In this document: positions 24,490 to 32,490 of the stretch, in pieces
Layout of the letters: each line of letters begins with the position of its first letter
How positions within the stretch are numbered: position 1 is the stretch's first letter
Source of the DNA: Pseudofrankia sp. DC12
GTDB lineage: Bacteria; Actinomycetota; Actinomycetes; Frankiales; Frankiaceae
Direction: 5' to 3'
NCBI RefSeq assembly: GCF_000966285.1
Contig: NZ_KQ031391.1
Coordinates: 740,978 to 804,977, forward strand
Length of the DNA: 64,000 nucleotides
Program-made: the position numbers and the translations under genes
Notes under the pieces: model-generated
What the model saw: the letters and a program-made list of their open reading frames with translations, nothing else
The model's database searches: none
Told to the model about the DNA's origin: nothing

Positions 24490-26904
24490 ATGGCGTTTCG
24501 ACTGCCCTTGCGTACGGCGCCGACGCGCCAGGACGCCGGACAAAGACCGGACTCGGCCGTACCGACGCCGCCGGACGACGACCCGTCCGCCGGCGGCCCG
24601 GCGCCGGCCGACGCTCCGGGCCCGGTACCGCCCGGAAGCGCGGAGGCGCGGCGGCTGCTGGACGACGCCGCCGCGCTGCGGGTCCTGGCGGACGAGGCCC
24701 TGGCCCAGGAGGAGGACGCCCGCGCCGAGGTCGCGCGGCGCTTCCAGGCGGTGCGCGCGTCGCTCGCGCGGCGCGACCTGGCGACCATGGACGTCGAGCG
24801 GCTGAAGGACACCGCCAGCGACAGGCTGCCGTTCCCGGCGCTGCGCCGGGCCGGCTACCGGACGGTGGCCGACCTCGTCGACGAGCGGCCGGAGGCTCTT
24901 GCGACGCATCCGGGCGTCGGCGGGCTGTCGGCGACCCGGGCGATCGGCGCCGCGCGAGCGCTCGAGGCGGCCGCACGGGAACGGCTCGGCCTGCGGGTCG
25001 CGCTGGACCCGAGCGACGAGCGGGCCACCGACCTGCTGCGCTGGCTGCGCCGCGTGGTGGCGCTCGCGGACGCGCTCGACGACGTGCGCGGCCCGGCCGG
25101 GGTGCTGGCGAACGGTCTGCCACCCCTGCTCGCGGCGGCGGCGCCGGCCCGCGGCTGGACCCGGATGCTGCTGGCCGGTGAGCGCCGCCGTGTCGCGGCC
25201 CGCCAGGCCCTCGACCGGGTCCAGCGGCTGCTGGCCGACGCCACGGCCGGCGGGATCGCCGAGCGGCTGACGGCGGCGGACCGGCTGGCCAGTTCGGCCC
25301 CGGGTGACACCGGCGTCTGGGGCGGCTTCGAGCGGGCGGCGGTCCGGTACTACGGGCTGCTGGGCGAGATCGTCGGCATCCGGGACACCGCCGACGCGGC
25401 CGCCGGGCAGCTGCCGGAGGACATCGCGGCCCGGGTCCGGGAGCAGCGCCTCGACGGCGAGTTCCGGACCGTGTCGCTGCGTGGCTACCAGGCCTTCGGC
25501 GCGAAGTTCGCGCTCGCGCAACGCCGGGTGATCCTCGGCGACGAGATGGGCCTGGGCAAGACCGTCCAGGCGATCGCCGCGCTCGCCCACCTGCGCGCGC
25601 TCGACCAGACCCACTTCCTGGTCGTCTGCCCGACGTCGGTGCTGGTCAACTGGCTGCGCGAGACCGCCCGGCACAGCACCCTGACCGCGCACCGCCTGCA
25701 CGGCCCGGACCGCGCCGACGCTGTGCGGCGCTGGGTGGCCGAGGGCGGTGTCGGCGTCACCACGTTCGACACCCTGGCCGCGCTCGCGCTCCCGACGGCG
25801 CTGCGGTCCCGCGTCGAGGTGCCGACGCAGCGGGACCGGGTGCGCCGCAGGCGGACCGTCGCCGCCGGGCCGGCCGGGCCGCGGATCGCCATGCTGGTCG
25901 CCGACGAGGCCCACTATGTGAAGAACCCGGCGACGAAGCGGGCCGAGGCACTGCGGGCGCTGGTCAACCGGGCCGACCTCGTGGACCGGGTGCTGTTCCT
26001 GACCGGCACGCCGATGGAGAACCGCGTCGAGGAGTTCCGCCGGCTGGTCGGCTACCTGCAGCCGAGCCTGCTGCCCGTCAACCCCGCCACCCGCCGGCCG
26101 CGGGACGCCCCCGAGCTGTCCCCCGCCCGGTTCCGGACCCTGGTCGCGCCGGTCTACCTGCGCCGCAACACCCAGGACGTGCTGTCCGAGCTGCCCGAAC
26201 GGGTGGCGACCGACGAGTGGGTCGAGCTTGGCTCACGCGCCGAGCAGGCCGCGTACCGCAAGGCGGTGCTCGACCGGCAGTTCATGGCGATGCGCCGGGT
26301 CGCGTTCACCGGCGACCCGGAGCACTCGGCGAAGCTCGACCGGCTGGTCGACATCGCCAGGGAGGCGGCGGAGAACGCCCAGCGGGTGGTCGTCTTCTCG
26401 TTCTTCCTCGACGTGCTGGACGTCGTCGGCCGGCGGCTGCGCGCGGACCCGGGCTGCGGCGCGGTGTTCGGGCCGATCACCGGCTCGGTCCCCGCCGAGG
26501 AACGCCAGCAGCTGGTGGACGACTTCGGCGCCCAGCCCGCGCCGGCCGTGCTGCTCAGCCAGATCGCCGCCGGCGGGACCGGGCTGAACATGCAGGCGGC
26601 GTCGGTGGTCATCCTGTGCGAGCCGCAGGTGAAGCCGACCCTGGAGGAGCAGGCGATCGCCCGCCTGCACCGGATGGGCCAGATCCGCACCGTGCAGGTG
26701 CACCGGCTGCTGACGACCGACAGTGTCGACCAGCGGCTCGTCGAGATCCTGGCCGCGAAGCGGGTCGAGTTCGACGCGTACGCCCGCCGCAGCGACCTGG
26801 CCGACGCGGGCCCGGAGGCACTCGACGTGTCCGACGAGGTGCTCACCAAGCAGGTCCTCGAGGAGGAGTACGCCCGGATAGCGAAGACCGGCGCCCGCGC
26901 CTGA
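24490..26904 (+). CDS. Snf2/SWI2-family DNA helicase with N-terminal helix-hairpin-helix
   Basis: Double-stranded DNA translocase of about 804 residues. The N-terminal half contains a helix-hairpin-helix-like segment (FPALRRAGYRTVADLVDERP followed by HPGVGGLSATRAIGAARALE), which should contact DNA. The Snf2 core follows: Walker A LGDEMGLGKTVQAIAALAHL, DEAH box LVADEAHYVKNPATKRAEAL, TGTPMENRVEEFRRLVGYL, and the helicase C-terminal motifs VVFSFFLDVLDVV, SQIAAGGTGLNMQAASVVI and EQAIARLHRMGQIRTVQVHR. All are intact. ATG 24490 has GAGGTGGG at 24475-24482; ATG 24472 is another possibility. Bacterial Snf2 proteins act in DNA repair or RNA polymerase recycling; no nuclease partner is next to it. Confidence 0.92.
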   Translation: MAFRLPLRTAPTRQDAGQRPDSAVPTPPDDDPSAGGPAPADAPGPVPPGSAEARRLLDDAAALRVLADEALAQEEDARAEVARRFQAVRASLARRDLATMDVERLKDTASDRLPFPALRRAGYRTVADLVDERPEALATHPGVGGLSATRAIGAARALEAAARERLGLRVALDPSDERATDLLRWLRRVVALADALDDVRGPAGVLANGLPPLLAAAAPARGWTRMLLAGERRRVAARQALDRVQRLLADATAGGIAERLTAADRLASSAPGDTGVWGGFERAAVRYYGLLGEIVGIRDTADAAAGQLPEDIAARVREQRLDGEFRTVSLRGYQAFGAKFALAQRRVILGDEMGLGKTVQAIAALAHLRALDQTHFLVVCPTSVLVNWLRETARHSTLTAHRLHGPDRADAVRRWVAEGGVGVTTFDTLAALALPTALRSRVEVPTQRDRVRRRRTVAAGPAGPRIAMLVADEAHYVKNPATKRAEALRALVNRADLVDRVLFLTGTPMENRVEEFRRLVGYLQPSLLPVNPATRRPRDAPELSPARFRTLVAPVYLRRNTQDVLSELPERVATDEWVELGSRAEQAAYRKAVLDRQFMAMRRVAFTGDPEHSAKLDRLVDIAREAAENAQRVVVFSFFLDVLDVVGRRLRADPGCGAVFGPITGSVPAEERQQLVDDFGAQPAPAVLLSQIAAGGTGLNMQAASVVILCEPQVKPTLEEQAIARLHRMGQIRTVQVHRLLTTDSVDQRLVEILAAKRVEFDAYARRSDLADAGPEALDVSDEVLTKQVLEEEYARIAKTGARA

Positions 26905-26968
26905 GGCTGGCGCCCGGTCCGAGAAGGGGCGTCTCGGCGCGGGCGGGCGTACCTCGCCGGCCCGCGCC

Positions 26969-27010
26969 GAATGCCCTCCCGAACGTTCCCGAATGCCCTC
27001 CCGAACGTTC
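26969..27010. repeat. 20-bp tandem direct repeat with GAACGTTC palindromes
   Basis: Two identical 20-base copies (26969-26988 and 26991-27010, period 22), each ending with the 8-base palindrome GAACGTTC. They lie between the convergent Snf2 gene and zinc-ribbon gene and touch the stop codon of the latter. Confidence 0.85.
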
Positions 27011-28138
27011 TCAGTGTCTTTTCGTGGTGCCCGTGTGGTGACCGCCGTGGCCGGCGACGAGGAAACCGATCACGCCGATGACGACCAGCGCGGCGACCAC
27101 CGCGAAGAAGATCTTCAGCTTGCTGTACGGCCGCTCGCCCTGGATCTCCCCGGTCATGCCGTTGACGAGGATCTGCCAGCTGCGCCCCGCGTAGAGGAAC
27201 GTGGCGATCCACAGCGGCAGCAGCATCAGCTTGAACGTGACGTTGTTGTGCTGCGTGTTCACGCGGTGAATCCGCTGCTCGTCGCCGCCGATGTCGTGCC
27301 TGACGTCGTCGGCGATGACCTTGGCCATCCGGTTCTTCGCCTCCTCGAAGCCGGACTCCGGCTCGAGGTCGTAGCGCAGCGCGAAATGCCCGGCGAGGAA
27401 CTGCTGCTGGAACGGCTGGGCGGCGTCCAGCGGCCAGGGCGCCAGGTCGTCGACCTTTTTCGGCGGCAGCACCGAGCTGCCGGGCACCAGCACGTCGTCG
27501 AAGACCCGGTCGACGTTGCCCTGCGCGTGGTGCCAGCGGGTCTTCTGCACCTGGCGGGTCTGCTGCCTGCCCTCGCTGTCGGTGTAGGACTCGGTGACCC
27601 AGTAGTGATCGCCGCGTTCGCCGTCGTAGCCGGAGAAGGTCTGCGAGTCGAACGTCCAGTGCGGGACGTACGTGCTCTTCATCGACTCGGTCTCGGTGAC
27701 CTTCTTCAGCGCCTTCGGCGCGAACCACCGGGACGACGTCCACTTGCGGACGGCGTCGCGGACGGCGCTTCGGTCCAGGCCGAACGGCAGCACGCCCTCG
27801 GGCACGATCTGCCCGGTCGCGGCCGGGTCGATCACCAGTGGCGAGCCGCAGAACTGGCAGAGCGTCGCCGTCTCGTTCGACTCGCTGCGGGCCGCGCAGC
27901 GCTGGCAGACGTAGACGTAGGCGCCGATGCTGCCGACCGGCTTGCGGGGCAGCGTCGCCAGGTTCTCGATCGCGATCTCGTGGATCTCCCGGTCACCCGC
28001 GGCGATCTCCTGGCGGAAACCGCAGTACGGGCACTGCATCGACGTCGAGCCCGGCGCGAACTCGAGCCGCGCGCCACACCCACCGCAGGGATAGGTCGCC
28101 GACGCGACCGATGCCTGCTGGAACCCTTGATCGGTCAT
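27011..28138 (-). CDS. Zinc-ribbon membrane protein (YdjG-like)
   Basis: Protein of 375 residues with two N-terminal zinc ribbons (CGGCGARLEF...CPYCGF near residues 18-42, and CQRCAARSE...CQFCG near 78-98), a large middle domain (PFGLDRSAVRDAVRKW, VPHWTFDSQTFSGYDGERGDHY), and a C-terminal membrane helix (KIFFAVVAALVVIGVIGFLVAG) preceded by a second hydrophobic stretch (LMLLPLWIATFLYAG). This architecture matches Bacillus YdjG, which with YdjH and YdjI recruits the PspA homologue YdjF to the membrane. The upstream gene encodes the YdjI-like SPFH protein, as expected for that system. The start ATG 28138 has no strong SD; GGAAGCAATG precedes it. The assignment to membrane-stress response is by homology and context. 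Confidence 0.78.
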   Translation of the reverse strand: MTDQGFQQASVASATYPCGGCGARLEFAPGSTSMQCPYCGFRQEIAAGDREIHEIAIENLATLPRKPVGSIGAYVYVCQRCAARSESNETATLCQFCGSPLVIDPAATGQIVPEGVLPFGLDRSAVRDAVRKWTSSRWFAPKALKKVTETESMKSTYVPHWTFDSQTFSGYDGERGDHYWVTESYTDSEGRQQTRQVQKTRWHHAQGNVDRVFDDVLVPGSSVLPPKKVDDLAPWPLDAAQPFQQQFLAGHFALRYDLEPESGFEEAKNRMAKVIADDVRHDIGGDEQRIHRVNTQHNNVTFKLMLLPLWIATFLYAGRSWQILVNGMTGEIQGERPYSKLKIFFAVVAALVVIGVIGFLVAGHGGHHTGTTKRH

Positions 28139-28163
28139 TGCTTCCTCAGCTGTGGTGACGCGC

Positions 28164-29312
28164 TCAGGCCTGCGGCGGGAGCGGCGGGGGGACGCTGCCG
28201 AACAGCGGCGCGAGCTCGGCGACCTGCGCCGCCGCCGTCCAGGCCGCCATGCCGTTCTTCCAGACCAGCGTGTCGGGCCGCAGCTGGCCACCGGAGACCT
28301 GAAGCGCGAGCTGGGCGCGGTCGAACGGGCCGAGCTGCTGGCCACCGACGCCGAGGAACCACTGCTCGGGCGTCGGCAGCGGCGGCGGCGCCGACGGCGC
28401 CTGCGGCTGACCAGGCTGCTGGTAACCGGGCTGCTGGAACCCGGGCTGCTGGAACCCGGGCTGGCCGACGCCGCCCGCGGCGCGCTGGCCCAGCGCCATC
28501 CCGAGCCCGATCCCGAGGCCCTCGCCGGCGCCGCCCTGGTTCTGCGCCGCGGCCTCGATGGCGTTCGCGGTCTGGAACTGGGTGTACTGGTCGAGATTCC
28601 CGAGAATGCCCATCTGGCTGCGCTTGTCGATGGCCTCCTCGACCTCGGGCGGCAGCGAGATGTTCTCGATGACGAACTTGGGAATGGCGATGCCGTACGG
28701 AGCGAGCTCCTCCGTCAGCGCCTTCGCGAGCGTCCCGCCGAGCTGGTCCTGCCGGGTGGCCAGGTCGAGCATCGGCACGTGGGCGTTCGCGAGCGCGCCG
28801 CCGAGCCGGCCGACAATCAGCTGGCGCAGGAACTCGGAAACCTCTTCGGTGCGGAACTGCGGGTCGGTGCCGGCCAGTTCCTTGAGGAGCAGCGAAGGGC
28901 TCACCACCCGCATCGCGAAGGCCCCGAACGCCCGCAGCCGGACCATGCCGAACTCGGGGTCCCGGACGATCACCGGGTTCTGGGTGCCCCACTTCAGGTC
29001 GGTGAACTGCCGTGTCGTGACGAAGTAGACCTCGGCCTTGAAAGGCGAGTTGAAGCCGTACTTCCAGCCCTTGAGGGTCGACAGGACCGGCATGTTCTGC
29101 GTCTCGAGGGTGTACATGCCGGGCGGGTACGCGTCGGCTATCTGGCCCTCGTTGACGAAGACGGCCGCCTGCGACTCCCGCACGGTGAGCTTGGCGCCCA
29201 TCTTGATTTCGTTCTCATAGCGCGGGAAACGCCACACAATGGTATCCCGGCTGTCGTCGGTCCATTCAATGATGTCGACGAACTCGCCGCGGATCCGGCC
29301 CATGATATCCAC
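28164..29312 (-). CDS. SPFH-domain protein with C-terminal GYF_2 domain (YdjI-like)
   Basis: SPFH/band-7 protein of the virion-core/YdjI subgroup, about 382 residues. The SPFH domain spans residues about 10-285 (FVDIIEWTDDSRDTIVWRFP, LTVRESQAAVFVNEGQIADA, PPEVEEAIDKRSQMGILGNL). A Gly/Gln-rich linker with PGFQQPGFQQPGYQQPGQ follows, then a GYF_2 domain (PEQWFLGVGGQQLGPFDRAQ ... LVWKNGMAAWTAAAQVAEL). GTG 29312 has GGGGGTGG 8 bases upstream; ATG 29303 is the alternative. The downstream gene, 25 bases away, is the YdjG-like zinc-ribbon protein. The pair probably forms a membrane-associated complex; a fusion with GYF_2 suggests binding of a proline-rich partner (inference). Confidence 0.85.
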   Translation of the reverse strand: MDIMGRIRGEFVDIIEWTDDSRDTIVWRFPRYENEIKMGAKLTVRESQAAVFVNEGQIADAYPPGMYTLETQNMPVLSTLKGWKYGFNSPFKAEVYFVTTRQFTDLKWGTQNPVIVRDPEFGMVRLRAFGAFAMRVVSPSLLLKELAGTDPQFRTEEVSEFLRQLIVGRLGGALANAHVPMLDLATRQDQLGGTLAKALTEELAPYGIAIPKFVIENISLPPEVEEAIDKRSQMGILGNLDQYTQFQTANAIEAAAQNQGGAGEGLGIGLGMALGQRAAGGVGQPGFQQPGFQQPGYQQPGQPQAPSAPPPLPTPEQWFLGVGGQQLGPFDRAQLALQVSGGQLRPDTLVWKNGMAAWTAAAQVAELAPLFGSVPPPLPPQA

Positions 29313-29463
29313 GTTCGCACCACCCCCGGAGCCTTCGGCGCCTGTCGCCACACCACCTGTGGCGCCAACTTCGTGGCGAACCATACCTTCCGGTCGCCGT
29401 GCGGGTGGATCGTGTCCGCTAGTTGTCAGGGCGCAGAGAACTCAGGGGACGGCGCGAACGGGC

Positions 29464-30270
29464 CTAGCGCCCGGTGAACCGGGGCGGCTGCTTGGCGAGG
29501 AAGGCCTCGACGGCGGCCCGGTGGTCATCGGCCTCGCCCTGCGCCGCGGGGTCCCGGCCCTCGGCGGCCAGGACCTGCGCCAACGAGGCGGCCCAGGCCT
29601 GCCGCATGGCGTGCTTGGCGATCGCGTAGGCACGGGCGGGGCCGCCGGCCAGCCGCCGAGCCAGAGCAGCCGCGGCGGGCAGCAGCTCCTCGGCGGGCAG
29701 GACCCGCCCGACCAGCCCCCAGCCGAGCGCGTCGTCGGCGGTGAACGGCTCGGCCAGCAGCACCAGCTCGCTGGCCCGGGCGGCGCCGACCACCTTGACC
29801 AGGCTCGCAGACAGGCCTGTGTCCGGGGTGAGGCCGCTGCCGGTGAACGCGGTGGTGAACCGGGCGCCGGCCGCGGCCAGGCGGACGTCGCAGGACAGGG
29901 CGAGGCCCAGGCCCGCGCCCGCGCACGTGCCGTTGACCGCCGCGACCACCGGTTTCGGCATCGTCGCGAGGGCCGCGACCACCGTGCCGTAGTGGTCGGC
30001 GGTGGTGTCGAAGGCGTCGCGGCCCTCGGCGCGCACGGCGGCGGTGTGCTCACGCAGGTCCCGTCCCGCCGAGAAGACCCCGCCGGTGCCGGTGAGCAGG
30101 ACGGCGCGCACCGCGTCGTCCTGGGCGACCCGCTCGACCGCCTCGCGCAGCGCGATCCTCGCGGCGCCCGTAAGGGAGGGCGTGGTCATCGTGAGCGTCG
30201 CGACCTCGTCGGTAACCGTGCAGGTCACGGCGCCAAGCGTGCCGGGCTCACTGCGGTGGCGACCATCCAT
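29464..30270 (-). CDS. Enoyl-CoA hydratase/isomerase (crotonase) family
   Basis: Crotonase-fold protein of 268 residues. Oxyanion-hole segments: GVFSAGRDLREHTA and NGTCAGAGLGLALSCDVRLAA; the second active-site region is FTGSGLTPDTGLSASLVKVVG. An Asp (PDTG) stands where PaaG-type enzymes carry Asp, and no Glu is found at the usual first catalytic position, so isomerase rather than hydratase activity is possible. It is a lone gene on the minus strand, divergent from the GNAT gene at 30352. Substrate unknown, probably in fatty-acid or aromatic acyl-CoA breakdown. Confidence 0.88.
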   Translation of the reverse strand: MDGRHRSEPGTLGAVTCTVTDEVATLTMTTPSLTGAARIALREAVERVAQDDAVRAVLLTGTGGVFSAGRDLREHTAAVRAEGRDAFDTTADHYGTVVAALATMPKPVVAAVNGTCAGAGLGLALSCDVRLAAAGARFTTAFTGSGLTPDTGLSASLVKVVGAARASELVLLAEPFTADDALGWGLVGRVLPAEELLPAAAALARRLAGGPARAYAIAKHAMRQAWAASLAQVLAAEGRDPAAQGEADDHRAAVEAFLAKQPPRFTGR

Positions 30271-30338
30271 GCCGGCAGACTACTGTCTGTCATCGAATCT
30301 TGGACATCCGTAGTCCGGGATGGGACGAGCCGCGCCCG

Positions 30339-30344
30339 TAGAAT
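30339..30344 (+). promoter_or_regulatory. Extended -10 element of a probable leaderless promoter
   Basis: TAGAAT at 30339-30344 lies 8 bases before the GTG start of the GNAT gene, so transcription would begin at or next to the start codon. No clear -35 was seen at 16-18 bases. Confidence 0.45.
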
Positions 30345-30351
30345 CCGCCCG

Positions 30352-31158
30352 GTGCATGTGGTCTCGCTCGGATTTCGTACCGACCTGATGCTGCGCCGGC
30401 TGGCCGGCGCCGTCATCACCGAGCAGCCGTCCTACCTGGCAGTCCGCACCCCGGCCAATCCCGGCTTCTGGTGGGGCAACTTCGTGCTGGTCGACCGGCC
30501 GTTCGGGCCGGGCGACGCGGACCGCTGGGCGGACGTCTTCGCCCGCGAGATCCCCGGCGCCACCCACCTCACGCTGGGCGTGGACGGCACCGAAGGCGAC
30601 GCGGGCGACGCCGCCGAGCTGGCCCGGCTCGGGGTGACCGTCGAGGTGGACACGGTTCTGACCGCCACCCGGCTGACCCCGCCCGCCAGGCCGCCGGCCG
30701 GCGCCACGATCCGGCCGCTGGCCGGTGACGACGACTGGGGAGCGGCCTTCGAGCTGCGGCTGGCCGCCCACGGCGAACAGGACGCACCCGCTGACCAGCG
30801 CCAGTACGTGCGGCGCAAGCTCGCCGAGGAACGCGCGCTCTGCGACGCCGGCCACGGCGTCTGGTTCGGGGTGTTCGTCGACGGCCGGCTCGGCGCCAGC
30901 GCCGGGCTGTTCGCCGACGCCGACGGCCTGGGCCGCTTCCAGAGCGTCGAGACCCATCCCGAGCACCGCCGCCGTGGCCTCGCCTCGGCCCTGGTCCACC
31001 GCCTGGGCGGCTGGGGCCGCACCGAGCTGGGCGCCCGCACGCTGGTCATCGTCGCCGACCCCGAATACCACGCGCTCCGCCTCTACCGGGCGCTCGGCTT
31101 CACCGACACCGAGAAGCAGGTACAGCTCTACCGGGAGCCCCCGCCGGCCGAGGCCTGA
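30352..31158 (+). CDS. GNAT-family N-acetyltransferase
   Basis: Acetyltransferase of 268 residues with the GNAT fold in its C-terminal half: acetyl-CoA loop VETHPEHRRRGLASALVHRLG and the motif YHALRLYRALGFTDTEKQVQLY. The N-terminal half (LAVRTPANPGFWWGNFVLVD) resembles a second, degenerate GNAT-like module, so the protein may be a tandem GNAT. GTG 30352 is the start with conserved HVVSLGFRTDLMLRRL; a TAGAAT -10 just upstream suggests a leaderless mRNA. Substrate unknown. The frame is open far upstream but without coding character. Confidence 0.85.
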   Translation: MHVVSLGFRTDLMLRRLAGAVITEQPSYLAVRTPANPGFWWGNFVLVDRPFGPGDADRWADVFAREIPGATHLTLGVDGTEGDAGDAAELARLGVTVEVDTVLTATRLTPPARPPAGATIRPLAGDDDWGAAFELRLAAHGEQDAPADQRQYVRRKLAEERALCDAGHGVWFGVFVDGRLGASAGLFADADGLGRFQSVETHPEHRRRGLASALVHRLGGWGRTELGARTLVIVADPEYHALRLYRALGFTDTEKQVQLYREPPPAEA

Positions 31159-31231
31159 CCGCCGGCAGCCGGCATGGGCGGGGCCATGGGCGGGGGCATG
31201 GGCGGGGCCGCGTCGCGGCGGGGTGGGCTGT

Positions 31232-32338
31232 GTGAGAGTTACGGACATGCCCGTCACGCCGAGCGTCCCGTTGCCGGCCGCCCTCGCCGCGTACCACGGG
31301 CCGCCGGCCTTCGGCTGGCCGTCGGCGGCGGGCCGGTGGACGTTCGACCCGGCGCTGGTGGTGTTCGCCGCGGCCGCCGCGACGGGCTACCTGCTCGCCG
31401 TCGCGCGGGTCCACCGGGCGGGTGGGCGCTGGCCGGTGGCCCGCACGGTCAGTTTCCTCGTGCCGGGAGTCGGCCTGGCCGCGCTCGCCGGGGTGTGGTG
31501 GGTCGGCGCGTACGCGCAGGTGCTGTTCTGGGACTTCACCGTGCAGGTCCTGCTGCTTCTGCTGGTCGCGCCGATCTTCCTCGCGTTCGGCCGGCCCCTG
31601 TCGCTCGTGTACGCGGCCGGCGGCCGGCCGGGCCGGTTCGTCGGCCGGGTGCGCGCGAGTGGCCCGTTCCGGGTGGCGTCCCATCCGGCGTTCGGGCCGC
31701 TGCTGGTCCCGATCGTCGTGTTCGCCGTGTACTTCACCGGGCTGTTCACGGCGGCGCAGCGGGACGTCGCGGTCGGGGAGACCGTCCAGATCGCCCTTGT
31801 CCTCGTGGGTTTCGTCGTCGCGCTGCCGCTGGCCGGTGACGACCTGGCGACCTCGACGACCAGCCTGGCGATCGCCGGCGGCATGTTCTTCGGGGTGCTG
31901 GAGCTGCTGCTGGACGCCGCCCCGGGCATCTTCGTGCGACTGCGCCATGGGCTGCTCGCGCCCGGCTACTACGCCTCCGTGCACCGGCCCTGGGGACCGT
32001 CGCCGCTGAACGACCAGCATGTCGGCGGGACGATCCTCTGGACGGTCGCCGAGGTCGTCGACCTGCCCTTCCTCGTCCTGCTGGTCCGGCGCTGGATCAA
32101 GGTGGACGCCGAGGAGGCGGCCCGCGTCGACCGGGAGCTCGACGCCCTGGCGCTGGCCCGGCCCGCCTCCACCGGGTCGCCCTTCTCGGGCGACGGCGAG
32201 ACCGTCAGCGCTGCCGCGGCCCAGGAGGCCGAGCGGACCCGGCCCTGGTGGGAGACCGACGCCGACTACTTCGGCGGCTCCCGCGCCGCCCGGTTCCGCC
32301 GCGCCAGCACCGAGGACAAGCGGACCGAGCCCTCCTGA
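31232..32338 (+). CDS. ctaG: Cytochrome c oxidase assembly protein CtaG (caa3 type)
   Basis: Membrane protein of about 368 residues with seven or more helices, of the caa3_CtaG family involved in building the CuB site of caa3-type oxidases. Marks: YHGPPAFGWPSAAGRW, VLFWDFTVQVLLLLLVAPIFLAFGRPLSL, a His pair region (VASHPAFGPLLVPIVVFAVYFTGL), LPLAGDDLATSTTSLAIAGGMFFG and the conserved HVGGTILWTVAEVVDLP. The C-terminal soluble tail is long (about 75 residues, ending DKRTEPS). GTG 31232 follows GGGGTGGG (31219-31226); ATG 31247 is also possible. No oxidase subunit genes lie nearby. Confidence 0.85.
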   Translation: MRVTDMPVTPSVPLPAALAAYHGPPAFGWPSAAGRWTFDPALVVFAAAAATGYLLAVARVHRAGGRWPVARTVSFLVPGVGLAALAGVWWVGAYAQVLFWDFTVQVLLLLLVAPIFLAFGRPLSLVYAAGGRPGRFVGRVRASGPFRVASHPAFGPLLVPIVVFAVYFTGLFTAAQRDVAVGETVQIALVLVGFVVALPLAGDDLATSTTSLAIAGGMFFGVLELLLDAAPGIFVRLRHGLLAPGYYASVHRPWGPSPLNDQHVGGTILWTVAEVVDLPFLVLLVRRWIKVDAEEAARVDRELDALALARPASTGSPFSGDGETVSAAAAQEAERTRPWWETDADYFGGSRAARFRRASTEDKRTEPS

Positions 32339-32490
32339 CGCTAACCGTCCGTAGGGGCGGTCTTCGCCGTTCTTGTTGCCGCTTGCGGTCTGGTAAAGGC
32401 ACGATCCCCACGGTTACGTCGCCGGCTCGACGCCCGTAGTGGCGCGCCGGGGCCGAACGGCCAGGGCGTGACCGGACCCCGGGGGCCGGT

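Noticed and set aside
26154-27743. 529-residue minus-strand frame over the end of the Snf2 gene
   Set aside because: Shadow of the Snf2 and zinc-ribbon genes; no coherent protein features.
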